A stretch of 64,000 bases of DNA from Eubacteriaceae bacterium UBA6119 (GTDB lineage Bacteria; Bacillota; Clostridia; Eubacteriales; UBA1433): contig DIVZ01000006.1 in assembly GCA_002423395.1 (NCBI GenBank), positions 87,762-151,761 on the forward strand, in the 5' to 3' direction. Below the pieces are notes generated by a model. That model was not told where the DNA came from and made no database searches. It saw only the letters and a program-made list of their open reading frames with translations. Below, one piece after another: positions 52,201 to 61,585 of the stretch. Position 1 is the first letter of the stretch. Every line of letters begins with the position of its first letter. The position numbers and the translations under genes are program-made.

Positions 52201-54320
52201 TTTAAATTTCCTCCTTTATGTTGCAGTTCTTTAGTATGCCGCGTGCTTAAGTCTTTTGGTTCGTTGTAAAAGCCGTTTCGTAAAGATGTTTTTTGAATTG
52301 CTTTATCAAACAAAACAAGCATGGACGGCAGAACAAACGCCACCATGAAAAGCGACAGCAATGTGCCTCTGCCAAGCAAAAGTCCAAGTTGTGAAATTAT
52401 TGAGTTTGAAGATGTTGCCGCGAGAGTAAAGCCCGCCAGAGAAAGAATTGCCGCTGATATAACTATGGCTATGAAGTTTTCGCCGAGAGCTTTTTTAATC
52501 GCTTCTTTTTTGGGCATCTGCCTTCTGCATCCCAAGTACCTGTCGGTAATTAGAATAGCGTAATCAACAGTAGAGCCAAGCTGAACTGTGCTTACAACGA
52601 GGTAGCCGATAAAATTAAACGACGATTGGTTAGCAAAATAAGCGAAGGACAAATTTATCCATATGGCGGTCTCTATAGTAAACACTAATATAAGCGGTAT
52701 TGACAGGCTTCTAAACGTTAATAAAAGCACTATAAATATGCCTATTACCGCAATAATGTTTACAACTTTTGTATCAACTGAGACAACGTTTTTCATATCG
52801 TAAAGAGTAGCCGCCTGACCCGCGAGATAGTAAGTATCATAATACTGCCCCGCGCTATCAAGCACGGATTGAACGGTTTTGAAAGTAACAGTTCCTTCTT
52901 CTGAAAGGTTAGTATATAAAATAATTCGCGAGTAGTTTTCTGAATAAAACTGCTCTGATACATCATTCGGCACGTATTCTGAAGGTATTTGCGCTCCTAC
53001 CGATTTTACATAAGAGGCTACTGCCGTTATATGATTAAGTTCCGATAGTTCATCGCATAAAACGGCTTCTTTGCCGGTATCGGTTTTAGGCACAAGTAAA
53101 ACGAGCATGTTTTCGGCTCCAAATTTATCGTCAATCTTTGCGGCATCCTGACCGGCTTTCGTTACCTGCGTAATATCACCGGTACCATATGTGAAATCTA
53201 TATTACGCTGAGCAAGAAAGCAGGGAAGGGCGACTACTGCAGAAAGTATAAAAAATACAATGCTGATTTTTATTATTTTTTTAGCTAAATTGTTAAGGCT
53301 CGGCAGCAGCGGACGGTGTTTTGTTTTGTCTATAAGTTTGTATGAAAGCAGTGTAAGCACCGGAAGAAACGCCATTACCGAAATAAAGCTGAGTATTACG
53401 CCTTTTACTAAATTGATCCCCAAATCGCCGCCCACTTCAAAGCGCATAAAGATAAGAGCGAAAAATCCTATAACAGTTGTAGCAGCGCTTGCCGCGACTG
53501 CCGACAGCGCTTTTTTCATAGCAAGCTTCATTGCGACTTTTGGCTCATATATCAAACGGTATTCGTTAAAAGAATGGAGTAAAAATATCGCGTAATCCAG
53601 CGATACCGCGAGTTGCAGAATAGGGCTTACCGCAAATGTAATAAACGAAATCTGCCCTAAAAATATATTTGTGCCCATATTTATTATAATTGCTGTTCCT
53701 ACCGACAGCAAAAATAAAAGCGGTTCCACCCATGATGTTGTATAAAGTATTAATATAATAATTACAAGCGGAAGAAGTATAGCCAGCGCTTTTAACACTT
53801 CATTTATTGACATTTCCTGCATAGCAGCTGTATTTACGGCGTTTCCTGCTACGGAATTTTCTTCGCCTATAAAGTTTTCAATAGCTGTTACCGTGTCTTT
53901 TTCTGCACCGCTTTCTATTGTTATTGGATACAAAGCAGTATTATCTTTATAGTAATTTTCTGTTATTGATGAATCAAGATAATTATACGGAACTGTTTTT
54001 AATGTATCTGCGCCGACTATATCGTCAAGCCAGGTTACGTCTGCCACGCCGCTTATTGAAGAGAGTTTTTCTTTGTAATCAAACGCTTGGGTAAGCGATA
54101 TATTATTTATCATTACTCTGGCATTGGGAAGAGGGGAGGAAAATTCGTTTTCTATGATTTCTATTGCCTGAGTAGACTGCGCTTCCTGAGGCAGGTAGTC
54201 CACAAGGTTATAATTTATATCAACAAACAAAGCGCAGATTGCGCAAAGCACTGCAATTGTTATGAAAATAATCATTATCCTTTTTTTATGCTCAATAACG
54301 CCGTCGTAAAATCTATTCAC
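52197..54320 (-). CDS. MMPL/RND-family exporter
   Basis: 707 residues in two halves, each with an N-terminal membrane helix, a large external loop and five or six membrane helices (for example AISPILQLAVSLDYAIFLLHSF in the first half by position and VQLGSTVDYAILITDRY in the second). The acidic residues of the proton path (SLDYA, TVDYA) are visible. Family members move lipids, drugs or siderophores out. GTG 54320 with GAGGG upstream. Transcribed divergently from the TetR gene, which probably represses it. Confidence 0.88.
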   Translation of the reverse strand: MNRFYDGVIEHKKRIMIIFITIAVLCAICALFVDINYNLVDYLPQEAQSTQAIEIIENEFSSPLPNARVMINNISLTQAFDYKEKLSSISGVADVTWLDDIVGADTLKTVPYNYLDSSITENYYKDNTALYPITIESGAEKDTVTAIENFIGEENSVAGNAVNTAAMQEMSINEVLKALAILLPLVIIILILYTTSWVEPLLFLLSVGTAIIINMGTNIFLGQISFITFAVSPILQLAVSLDYAIFLLHSFNEYRLIYEPKVAMKLAMKKALSAVAASAATTVIGFFALIFMRFEVGGDLGINLVKGVILSFISVMAFLPVLTLLSYKLIDKTKHRPLLPSLNNLAKKIIKISIVFFILSAVVALPCFLAQRNIDFTYGTGDITQVTKAGQDAAKIDDKFGAENMLVLLVPKTDTGKEAVLCDELSELNHITAVASYVKSVGAQIPSEYVPNDVSEQFYSENYSRIILYTNLSEEGTVTFKTVQSVLDSAGQYYDTYYLAGQAATLYDMKNVVSVDTKVVNIIAVIGIFIVLLLTFRSLSIPLILVFTIETAIWINLSFAYFANQSSFNFIGYLVVSTVQLGSTVDYAILITDRYLGCRRQMPKKEAIKKALGENFIAIVISAAILSLAGFTLAATSSNSIISQLGLLLGRGTLLSLFMVAFVLPSMLVLFDKAIQKTSLRNGFYNEPKDLSTRHTKELQHKGGNLK

Positions 54321-54359
54321 CTTATACCCTCGGAATTCTTAAAATTATATTAAACACTA

Positions 54360-54448
54360 TGTTGACTATCTTTCGCAATAATACTATAATTACATACAGA
54401 TAATATGTCAACAAACAGATATTTATGAAATGTTTGTTGATAAACAAA
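54360..54448. promoter_or_regulatory. Overlapping divergent promoters and TetR operator candidates
   Basis: Plus strand: TTGACT (54362-54367), 17 bases, TATAAT (54385-54390), for the TetR gene. Minus strand: TTGACA (complement of 54411-54406), 17 bases, TATAGT (complement of 54388-54383), for the exporter. The two -10 boxes share bases. A perfect ten-base inverted repeat, TCAACAAACA (54408-54417) and TGTTTGTTGA (54431-54440), overlaps the exporter -35; TGTTGAC (54360-54366) mirrors GTCAACA (54407-54413). TTTGTT-GATA-AACAAA (54433-54448) is a further dyad. Confidence 0.8.
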
Positions 54449-54501
54449 TAATTATAAAATGTAGTATAACTAACAATTTTATAAAAAATTCGGAGGAAGC
54501 T

Positions 54502-55077
54502 ATGAATAGGGAAAAAGACGACCGAAGAGTGAAATACACAAAAATGGTTTTAAAAGAAAGCTTTATAAAACTGCTTAGCCATAAAGATATATCACATATT
54601 ACAATAAAAGAAATATGCGAAGACGCAGATATTAACCGCGCGACGTTTTACGCTCATTATACCGACCAGTACGATTTGATGAGAAAAATAGAAAACGAAC
54701 TTTTTCAGAACGTAAGCGTTTATCTTGAAGGATATACTCATAATGAAGCTAATCTTGACCGCGTTGAAATGGTTGAGAAAATTTTTGAATACCTTAAGCA
54801 AAACGCGCAGTTATGCAGGCTCTTTTTGGGAGAGAGGGGAGATATTGACTTTCAAAAGCGCATAATGACTTTGATATACGAAAAAAACATAGATGAGTTA
54901 ATGAACGCGCAAGGAGTAAGCAAAGAAACGGCGGAATACATTTACGCATTTACCGTAACGGGATGTTTAGGAGCTATACAAAAATGGCTTGATGACGGAA
55001 TGAAAAAATCCCCGAGGTTTATGTCGGAAATGCTTGTAAAACTCGCGGGCGGACTGCCTAAAGTTTTTGTGAAATAA
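54502..55077 (+). CDS. TetR-family regulator of the exporter
   Basis: 191 residues from ATG 54502, with CGGAGG five bases upstream. Helix-turn-helix at about 13-55: MVLKESFIKLLSHKDISHITIKEICEDADINRATFYAHYTDQYDLM, the TetR signature. The C-terminal helical domain fits the TetR_C_8-like group. It faces the MMPL operon across shared promoters, so local control is likely. Confidence 0.9.
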   Translation: MNREKDDRRVKYTKMVLKESFIKLLSHKDISHITIKEICEDADINRATFYAHYTDQYDLMRKIENELFQNVSVYLEGYTHNEANLDRVEMVEKIFEYLKQNAQLCRLFLGERGDIDFQKRIMTLIYEKNIDELMNAQGVSKETAEYIYAFTVTGCLGAIQKWLDDGMKKSPRFMSEMLVKLAGGLPKVFVK

Positions 55078-55304
55078 GATAATATATTTCGAATAATAAT
55101 TAAGAGGGGAAGATTTACATCTTTATAATTAAATATCTAGATTAGCAATATTGAGTTCTTTCAATTTTATTTGTTTAAAATATCCTCCTGTAGATTTTAA
55201 TTATTTTAATATATTTTTAGGCATAAAAAATGCATCCATATAAGGATATATTATATTATAAATTGATTTTTACTTAACCACCTAAAAGAAAACTGCTATT
55301 AAAC

Positions 55305-56033
55305 CTACTTCTGCGCCATCTTATTCATTACTTCCAATTTCTTGTTTATAATTTTTCTGTTATCATTATACATTTCATCTGCGCTTTTAGTGGTAAGCAG
55401 CGAAATGTGTCGTCTTAGCGCCGCCTCGGCTATTTCTTTATTTTTTAATTTAATTGAGTTATAAATAAAATAATGCTCATCGCATAAAAAATCATAAAGA
55501 CTCGCATCGGCAGTTATATAAACACGGTATCTTTTCATTTCGGGATGAATGTTATCGTACGCCTCTATTAAGTATTTGTTTTTACTGCATATCATGATGT
55601 ATTCATGAAAATCATTCTCGGCTTTAAACATCTCTTTATATTCGCCTGATTTATAAGCGTACTCAACTTTTTGAGCATATTCGAATAATTTTTCAAGCTC
55701 GCTATCCGTTATTCTAAGGGCGGCATAGCCTGCCGCAAGCGGCTCAAGTACGTAGCGAAAATTGTTTAAATCAAAATAATCATTGGCGTCAAACGGCGCA
55801 ACTATAGCGCATTTAGCGGATTTTTCAATAAAGCCTTCTTTTTCAAGTATTCCAATTGCGTCACGTACGGGAGTGCGGCTCACACCGAGATTTTCCGCGA
55901 TTTTTGATTCTACTATTTTAGTGCCCGGAAGATAATTGAAATTGATAATATCGTCCAAAATTATTTCATATACTATATCAACTAAAGGTCTGAACGGGTT
56001 TTCGTTTAATTTCTGCAATATTAATTTATTCAT
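55305..56033 (-). CDS. GntR/FadR-type regulator of the oxidoreductase locus
   Basis: 242 residues from ATG 56033 (GTGGTG upstream). Winged helix with PGTKIVESKIAENLGVSRTPVRDAIGIL, FCD domain with FNARYVLEPLAAGYAAL-like start and metal-type Asp/His positions (FHEYIM, RRHISLL). More distant from the three regulators at 2817-6535. It is divergent from the 2-oxoacid oxidoreductase operon, with a palindrome at 56082-56095 between, so it probably controls that operon. Confidence 0.9.
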   Translation of the reverse strand: MNKLILQKLNENPFRPLVDIVYEIILDDIINFNYLPGTKIVESKIAENLGVSRTPVRDAIGILEKEGFIEKSAKCAIVAPFDANDYFDLNNFRYVLEPLAAGYAALRITDSELEKLFEYAQKVEYAYKSGEYKEMFKAENDFHEYIMICSKNKYLIEAYDNIHPEMKRYRVYITADASLYDFLCDEHYFIYNSIKLKNKEIAEAALRRHISLLTTKSADEMYNDNRKIINKKLEVMNKMAQK

Positions 56034-56081
56034 GTAAATCACCACATTTATACTTGATTTTATTTTAAATAGCTAAATTAG

Positions 56082-56095
56082 AAATGTAAACATTT
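56082..56095. promoter_or_regulatory. Palindrome, candidate GntR operator
   Basis: AAATGT-AA-ACATTT, perfect six-base arms, placed between the GntR start and the ferredoxin-subunit promoter. Confidence 0.45.
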
Positions 56096-56170
56096 AATTG
56101 TACTTTTTTAAATACATTTATTATTAAAACAGTTTCATCTACATATATAACATAATTCTTTGTATCAATT

Positions 56171-56200
56171 TTGACACTTTTTTTAGAAAAATGCTATGTT
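56171..56200 (+). promoter_or_regulatory. Promoter of the 2-oxoacid oxidoreductase operon
   Basis: TTGACA (56171-56176), 18-base spacer, TATGTT (56195-56200). The transcript would start very close to the AAGGAGG ribosome binding site. Confidence 0.5.
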
Positions 56201-56221
56201 AATTTGCAAGGAGGTGGACTT

Positions 56222-56425
56222 ATGGCAAAAGTAGTAATTGACCCTGTTTATTGCAAAGGCTGCGGACTTTGTTTCGCAGTATGTCCCAAAGGGCTTTTGA
56301 AGACAGGCGATAAAGTCAACGCAAAAGGATATGCTTACGCAATGCAGGAAAACGAAGAACAGTGCACGGCATGCAAGTTATGCGCGATAATGTGCCCTGA
56401 CGCAGCAATTACGGTTTATAAATAA
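56222..56425 (+). CDS. 2-oxoacid:ferredoxin oxidoreductase, delta (ferredoxin) subunit
   Basis: 67 residues from ATG 56222 behind AAGGAGGTGG. VYCKGCGLCFAVCPKGLL and EQCTACKLCAIMCPDAAI bind two 4Fe-4S clusters. In KOR/VOR-type enzymes this subunit passes electrons from the TPP site to ferredoxin. First of four subunit genes in the order delta-alpha-beta-gamma. Confidence 0.93.
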   Translation: MAKVVIDPVYCKGCGLCFAVCPKGLLKTGDKVNAKGYAYAMQENEEQCTACKLCAIMCPDAAITVYK

Positions 56426-56447
56426 CAAGAGAGGTGAAAAAGAAATT

Positions 56448-57527
56448 ATGAGCGAAAAAGTTGTAAAAAAAGGTAATGAAGCTTTATGTGAAGCTGCGTT
56501 GCGAGCAGGATGCAGATTTTTTGCAGGCTATCCAATAACGCCGCAAACTACTGCGACTGAATACTTATCGTGGAGAATGAAAGAAGTCGGCGGAGTATTT
56601 GTACAAGCAGAAAGTGAACTGGCAGCAATTAACATGATTGCAGGAAGCGCGCATGCGGGATGCCGAAGCATGACCGCAACCTCAGGACCGGGACTGTCTT
56701 TAATGACAGAAACATTAAGCGTAATGGCGGGAACGCGTTTGCCGACGGTAATTGTCGATATACAAAGAGCCGGAGCTGGCATAGGCGGCATACAAGGCGC
56801 GCAGGGCGATTTTTATATGGTAACCAAAACGCTCGGTCACGGCGGACTGCAGGGACTTGTCTATGCTCCCGATACTATTCAGGAATCAGTTGACATTATA
56901 TACGAAGCATGGGATATAGCTGAAAAATACAGAACTCCTGTTTTTATCATGACTGACGGAACTATGGGGCAGATGATGGAAGCCGTGGAAATACCCGATT
57001 TTAAAGACGCTCCCGATTTATCTGACCAGCCGTATGTTGCAGGAAAAAGAAAAGATGGACGAGCCAAAAGATTAATAACGGATTCACCTTGGTTCGGGTC
57101 TAAAGGCAACGCAAACGATAATATGGAATATTTCTATGCCGAATATGAAAAAATGTACGAAAGTTGGGAAGAAAATGAAGTAAGATATGAAGAATACATG
57201 ATTGATGAAGCGGAGTATCTTATTATCGCATGGGGCACCAGCGCCCGTGTAGCGAAGACGTCCGTAAAACACCTTAGAAATCAAGGTATAAAAGTCGGAC
57301 TTTTAAGACCTATTACACTCGCTCCGTTTCCTAAAAAACAAATAGCGGCAATTGACAAGAATAAAATAAAAGCAGTGCTGACAGTTGAGATGACTATTCC
57401 GTCGCAATTCCATCACGAAGTTACGAGATATCTAGATAAAGACATAAAAGTAGACACATACAGACGCGGCGGCGGCAATATGGTGCTTGACGAAGAAATT
57501 GAAGAAGCCGTAAAGAAATTAATGTAG
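56448..57527 (+). CDS. 2-oxoacid:ferredoxin oxidoreductase, alpha subunit (VorB/KorA type)
   Basis: 359 residues. KKGNEALCEAALRAGCRFFAGYPITPQT, AESELAAINMIAGSAHAG and TSGPGLSLMTE form the pyrimidine-binding domain; a C-terminal transketolase-like domain has IAWGTSARVAKTSVKHLRNQGIKVGLLRPITLAPFP. The length and order fit the 2-oxoisovalerate or 2-oxoglutarate enzymes; which substrate cannot be told from sequence. Confidence 0.93.
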   Translation: MSEKVVKKGNEALCEAALRAGCRFFAGYPITPQTTATEYLSWRMKEVGGVFVQAESELAAINMIAGSAHAGCRSMTATSGPGLSLMTETLSVMAGTRLPTVIVDIQRAGAGIGGIQGAQGDFYMVTKTLGHGGLQGLVYAPDTIQESVDIIYEAWDIAEKYRTPVFIMTDGTMGQMMEAVEIPDFKDAPDLSDQPYVAGKRKDGRAKRLITDSPWFGSKGNANDNMEYFYAEYEKMYESWEENEVRYEEYMIDEAEYLIIAWGTSARVAKTSVKHLRNQGIKVGLLRPITLAPFPKKQIAAIDKNKIKAVLTVEMTIPSQFHHEVTRYLDKDIKVDTYRRGGGNMVLDEEIEEAVKKLM

Positions 57528-57539
57528 GAGGATGTAAAG

Positions 57540-58271
57540 ATGGAAAGTGTATATCAGAGAAGCAAAGCTCTATCTGCGGCCAGCACTTCATTTTGTCCCG
57601 GTTGCATGCATTCAACCGCCGTTAAACTGATTTGCGAAGTTTCGGAAGAACTTGGAATACAAGACGATTTGGTAATTATGGCGCCTATAGGATGCGCCGT
57701 ATATTTGGGAGTTTTTGTTCAGTTTGATTCTTTCGGCGCACCTCACGGACGTCCTGCGGCAACCGGAACGGGATTTAAAAGAAGCAACCCTGATGTTCCG
57801 CTTATACTCTATCAAGGAGACGGTGACTGCGCTTCTATCGGAATCGCTGAGACTCTTCACGCTGCGAACAGGGGAGAGGGCTTTACCGTTATTATGATAA
57901 ATAATCAGGTTTATGGAATGACAGGCGGTCAGGCTGCGCCCACAACGCTTCCCGGTCAGAAAACCACAACATCTCAGTACGGCAAAATAACTGAAGACAT
58001 GGGTGATGTAATAAAACTCGCGGAGATAATTGCTTCATTTAATGCTCCGAAATACGTTACAAGACAGTCTCTTCACACGCCTAAAAACATATTGGCAGCT
58101 AAAAAAGCTATTAAAAAAGCTCTTGAAATACAAATAAACGAAGGCGGGTACTCTTACGTCGAATTAATGAGCTCTTGCCCGACAAACTGGAAAATGGATC
58201 CGAAAGACACTCCGAAATACATGGAAGAAGTTGTGCTTAAAGAATTCCCCGTAGGAGATTTGAAAGGCTGA
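57540..58271 (+). CDS. 2-oxoacid:ferredoxin oxidoreductase, beta (TPP) subunit
   Basis: 243 residues. CPGCMHSTAVKLICEV, GCAVYLGVFVQFDSFGAPHGR, YQGDGDCASIGIAETLHAANRG (TPP phosphate/Mg motif GDGDC) and NNQVYGMTGGQAAPTT are typical. It holds the thiamine diphosphate that decarboxylates the 2-oxo acid. AGGAGG ribosome binding site. Confidence 0.95.
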   Translation: MESVYQRSKALSAASTSFCPGCMHSTAVKLICEVSEELGIQDDLVIMAPIGCAVYLGVFVQFDSFGAPHGRPAATGTGFKRSNPDVPLILYQGDGDCASIGIAETLHAANRGEGFTVIMINNQVYGMTGGQAAPTTLPGQKTTTSQYGKITEDMGDVIKLAEIIASFNAPKYVTRQSLHTPKNILAAKKAIKKALEIQINEGGYSYVELMSSCPTNWKMDPKDTPKYMEEVVLKEFPVGDLKG

Positions 58272-58288
58272 AAGGAGAAAATGTAAAA

Positions 58289-58831
58289 ATGGAAAACAGT
58301 TATTTACTTGCAGGTTTCGGCGGACAGGGAGTGCAGACTTTAGGGCAGCTGCTTACATATGCTGCGTCTGACGCAAATAAATTCGCGACATATTTACCCG
58401 CATACGGCGGAGAAATGCGTGGAGGAACGTCAAACTGCACGGTTAAAATCAGCGATGAGCAGATAGGCGCTCCTGCGGCAAGAAACTACAATTACGTAGT
58501 TGTACTTAATCTGCCGTCTTATAACGCTTTTAAAACAAGAGTAAAGCCCGGCGGAACGCTTTTCGTCAATTCAAGTTTGATAAAAGAAACAGAAGCCCAG
58601 GAAGGCATAAAACTTGTTTGCGTGCCTCTTGCCGAGCTTGCAGCTGAGGCCGGTTCAGCTGTTGTTGCCAATGTAATTATGTTTGGTTTTATTTGCGCGT
58701 ATACAGACGATATTGATTTAGATAAAGCAAAAGAAACAATGCTTAAAAAAATGGCATACAAAGAACAATTTGTCGCCATAAACACAAAAGCTTTTGAATT
58801 GGGCGTAAAAAAAGCAATAGAATTAAAATAA
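58289..58831 (+). CDS. 2-oxoacid:ferredoxin oxidoreductase, gamma subunit
   Basis: 180 residues. LAGFGGQGVQTLGQLL, YLPAYGGEMRGGTSNCTVKIS and VKPGGTLFVNSSLI are the gamma-subunit motifs (CoA-site domain). With the other three subunits it forms acyl-CoA and reduced ferredoxin from a 2-oxo acid and CoA. Confidence 0.95.
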   Translation: MENSYLLAGFGGQGVQTLGQLLTYAASDANKFATYLPAYGGEMRGGTSNCTVKISDEQIGAPAARNYNYVVVLNLPSYNAFKTRVKPGGTLFVNSSLIKETEAQEGIKLVCVPLAELAAEAGSAVVANVIMFGFICAYTDDIDLDKAKETMLKKMAYKEQFVAINTKAFELGVKKAIELK

Positions 58832-58853
58832 TTTTTTAGAAGGAGAAAATTAT

Positions 58854-59813
58854 ATGAAAGTTGCAATATTAGGGGCAGGCGCGATGGGCGCTTTAATAGG
58901 AAGCTGCTTTTATAAAGGCGGCGCGGACGTATGGCTTATTGACCCGTTTAAAGCTCACATGGATAAGATTGCAAACGAAGGCCTGAAAATAAACGTAAAC
59001 AAAGGCGAAAAGGAAGAATTAATTAAAATGAACGCCGTTACCGACCCTGATTTAGTGGGAGTATGCGATGTAGTAGTAGTACTTGTAAAAGGAATGTACA
59101 CACGTTCGGCAACTCAAAACGCGAAAGCATTATTTAACGAGAATACTTTTGTAATAACCCTTCAGAACGGCGTGGGCAACGCCGATACTTTGTGCGAGAT
59201 ATTTCCGAAAGAAAAAGTAGGATACGGTGTTTTGAATCTCGCAAGTGTGCTGGTAGGACCTGGAGAGATAAACGCTAATTACAGAAACGATATAGAAAAC
59301 GTGGATAATGTATATTTCAACAGCATTACGGATAAACGCCTCGAGATTTGTAAAGAAATCGAGAGTATTCTTAACAAAGGCGGATTTAAAACAAAATACT
59401 CAAAAGAAGCTGACAAATTCATCTGGCAGAAACTTATAGTCAATTGCTGCGTAAATTTAACATGCGCTATTACAAGGCTTACTATGGGACAGATTTTTGA
59501 CGAACCTAACGGCTATAAGCTCCAGAGGCTTATAGTTAAAGAGCTTGTTGACGTTGCAAACGCGAAAGGCATACCTATGGACTATGAAAAAGAATGGGCT
59601 CATTGGGAAGAAACGCTTCAAACTGCCAGGGCGCATTACCCCTCAGGGGCGCAGGATATGTTTAACAACCGCAAAACCGAAGTGGATTACATAAACGGAG
59701 CGATAAGCAGGGAAGGGGACAAATATGGAATTGAAACTCCTGTAAATGATACTATAGTTTTGCTTACTCACATAATAGAAAACACATACGATATTCAGTA
59801 TAAATATAATTGA
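58854..59813 (+). CDS. Ketopantoate reductase-family 2-hydroxyacid dehydrogenase
   Basis: 319 residues. ILGAGAMGALIGSCF, TLQNGVGN, IWQKLIVNCCVNLTCAI (Lys and Asn) and NRKTEVDYINGAI (Glu) keep the PanE catalytic set. It lies 22 bases after the oxidoreductase gamma gene. Some members of this family oxidise or reduce branched 2-hydroxy/2-oxo acids instead of ketopantoate, which suits a gene beside a 2-oxoacid:ferredoxin oxidoreductase. Substrate is inference. AAGGAG ribosome binding site. Confidence 0.88.
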   Translation: MKVAILGAGAMGALIGSCFYKGGADVWLIDPFKAHMDKIANEGLKINVNKGEKEELIKMNAVTDPDLVGVCDVVVVLVKGMYTRSATQNAKALFNENTFVITLQNGVGNADTLCEIFPKEKVGYGVLNLASVLVGPGEINANYRNDIENVDNVYFNSITDKRLEICKEIESILNKGGFKTKYSKEADKFIWQKLIVNCCVNLTCAITRLTMGQIFDEPNGYKLQRLIVKELVDVANAKGIPMDYEKEWAHWEETLQTARAHYPSGAQDMFNNRKTEVDYINGAISREGDKYGIETPVNDTIVLLTHIIENTYDIQYKYN

Positions 59814-59841
59814 TGCATTAAATATGTCAGTTTATTCTAAT

Positions 59842-59871
59842 AAAAGGAGCATTAAAAATGCTCCTTTTTAA
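59842..59871 (+). terminator. Terminator of the oxidoreductase operon
   Basis: AAAAGGAGCAT (59842-59852), loop TAAAA, ATGCTCCTTTT (59858-59868), then T. Confidence 0.9.
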
Positions 59872-60085
59872 TATGAATATTTCCCAAAGTCAAGTATCTA
59901 AAACATATTCAAATAATTGGTTATTATTGACTGAAAAATTGTAAACCTTTAAATGTAATCCTTTTATTGACATATTCCGACATTTATTATAGACTGTATG
60001 CGTGCGATTATGAGAGTAATAGTATACTTAATAGTAAATAATTCTTATTTATAAAAAACGGATTCAATAAAAAACGGAGGTTATT

Positions 60086-61264
60086 ATGCAAAAAGTTAAC
60101 AAAGGGAAATATTTTAACTCTCTCACAATCGGTGTTGCAGCAGTTTGGTTTTCATCGCACTGCGGCGCAGGATTTGCATCAGGCACACAAGAAGTTGCTT
60201 ACTTTGTAAGACACGGATACTTGGCGCCTTTCATGCCCATTTGGGCAATGTTCCTTGTTGGAATGCTTATGTATGTTACGCTTGAAATAAGCAGACTTCA
60301 TCAAGTATTCTCATATTCTTCAATAGTGCAGAAAGCATATGTTCCGATTCAGAAAGTTTTAGGAACAACATATGACATTATTCAGACATTATCAATGCTT
60401 TTAGCACCGGCAGCTTGTCTTGCAGGCGGAGCGGCATTATTTAACCAAATCTTTGGTCTTCCGACTTTCCTCGGAACATTAGTAATGCTCGTACTTACAG
60501 TTGTAGTTTGCATATTCGGCGCTAAAGTTGTTAGAATGTTCGGCACAGCTCTTACAGTTCTTATGATAGTTTGTGTTGGTATTATAACAGTATTCGGCAT
60601 CAAAGCAAACTGGGCTAACATATCCTGGCACATTTCAACAGCTAAAATGTACACATCAGTAGGTCAGTCTCTCTGGTACGGCACATTGTATGGCTTGTTC
60701 CAGTCAGGTATCTGGGCTGCAGGATGCGCATCGGCAGTTGGTATAAGATATCGTAACGAAGCAAAAGGCGTTGCTATAACAGGTATCATTCTTAATACAT
60801 TAATGCTTTCAGCAGTTGTTATGATGATAATGGGCGGTATGCCGACAGTTGCTACAGACGCGAAAGCGAAACTTCTTCCGACATTGTACATTGTTAATCA
60901 GTTGACCATACCTGCGTTCAGCGTTATTTATCCGCTGCTTCTCTTCATGGCTCTTATTACAACAGCTGTAGGATTTGTATTCGCAGTACAGGGAAGACTT
61001 GGTTTGATAATGTTCAAAAAGATGGAAAACCAAAAACTCAAAAACGCAATCATTTCTACAATGTGGCTTATCGTAATCTGGGCAGTATCTCAGTTAGGAC
61101 TTTTAGTAATAATACAAAAAGGATACGCTTACCTTGGTTACATCTACATTTTCATACTTGTAATACCGATGTTCACACTAGGTGTTATGAACATTAAAAA
61201 ATACAGAAAACTCGAAGAAGCCGGAGAACTTCCTCCAGGTCTTGACAACAGAGTTTCTGCTTAA
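60086..61264 (+). CDS. YkvI-family membrane transporter, copy 1
   Basis: 392 residues, about ten membrane helices. HCGAGFASGTQEVAYFVRHG near residue 25 is the conserved GGGFASGQE-type unwound helix of this LeuT-like, sodium-symporter-related family; other landmarks are LAPAACLAGGAALFNQ and ALITTAVGFVFAVQGRLG. Substrate unknown; amino or carboxylic acids are plausible from context. CGGAGG ribosome binding site. First of three tandem copies. Confidence 0.88.
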   Translation: MQKVNKGKYFNSLTIGVAAVWFSSHCGAGFASGTQEVAYFVRHGYLAPFMPIWAMFLVGMLMYVTLEISRLHQVFSYSSIVQKAYVPIQKVLGTTYDIIQTLSMLLAPAACLAGGAALFNQIFGLPTFLGTLVMLVLTVVVCIFGAKVVRMFGTALTVLMIVCVGIITVFGIKANWANISWHISTAKMYTSVGQSLWYGTLYGLFQSGIWAAGCASAVGIRYRNEAKGVAITGIILNTLMLSAVVMMIMGGMPTVATDAKAKLLPTLYIVNQLTIPAFSVIYPLLLFMALITTAVGFVFAVQGRLGLIMFKKMENQKLKNAIISTMWLIVIWAVSQLGLLVIIQKGYAYLGYIYIFILVIPMFTLGVMNIKKYRKLEEAGELPPGLDNRVSA

Positions 61265-61312
61265 TTTAAAGAAAGAATTCATTAATCCGGACATTATAAA
61301 TAAGATATATTT

Positions 61313-61341
61313 AAAGAGCTCGTTTTATACGGGCTCTTTTT
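61313..61341 (+). terminator. Terminator of transporter copy 1
   Basis: AAAGAGCTCG (61313-61322), loop of seven, CGGGCTCTTT (61330-61339), then T. Nearly the same as the hairpin after copy 2. Confidence 0.88.
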
Positions 61342-61466
61342 TGATTAATTCTATATTTATTTTGTTGAATATACTTGAGTTTATTTTAAAAAATCCGTTT
61401 TTTTATTCTTTTAATATACTAAATGATAATTGCATAATTTATCTCAAACTTTAATATAAATAATTA

Positions 61467-61495
61467 TTGACTAACTGATATAAAAGTGTTATATA
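61467..61495 (+). promoter_or_regulatory. Promoter of transporter copy 2
   Basis: TTGACT (61467-61472), 17-base spacer, TATATA (61490-61495); followed by AAAGGTTATCATT, which recurs before copy 3. Confidence 0.7.
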
Positions 61496-61585
61496 GAAAT
61501 TTTGATAATGTAAAGGTTATCATTAAAATTGATTGTTTTTAGATATATTAAATATCTAAATCAAAAAAATAAAAAGGAGGATATT

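Larger units (their letters stand above)
61265..61585. other. Intergenic unit between transporter copies 1 and 2
   Basis: 321 bases holding a terminator (61313-61340), the block ATACTAAATGATAATTG (from about 61417), and a promoter (61467-61495), all matched in the gap before copy 3. Confidence 0.7.

Noticed and set aside
55180..55200. Orphan ribosome-binding-like sequence CAGGAGGAT on the minus strand
   Set aside because: No start codon at suitable spacing opens a frame longer than a dozen codons.
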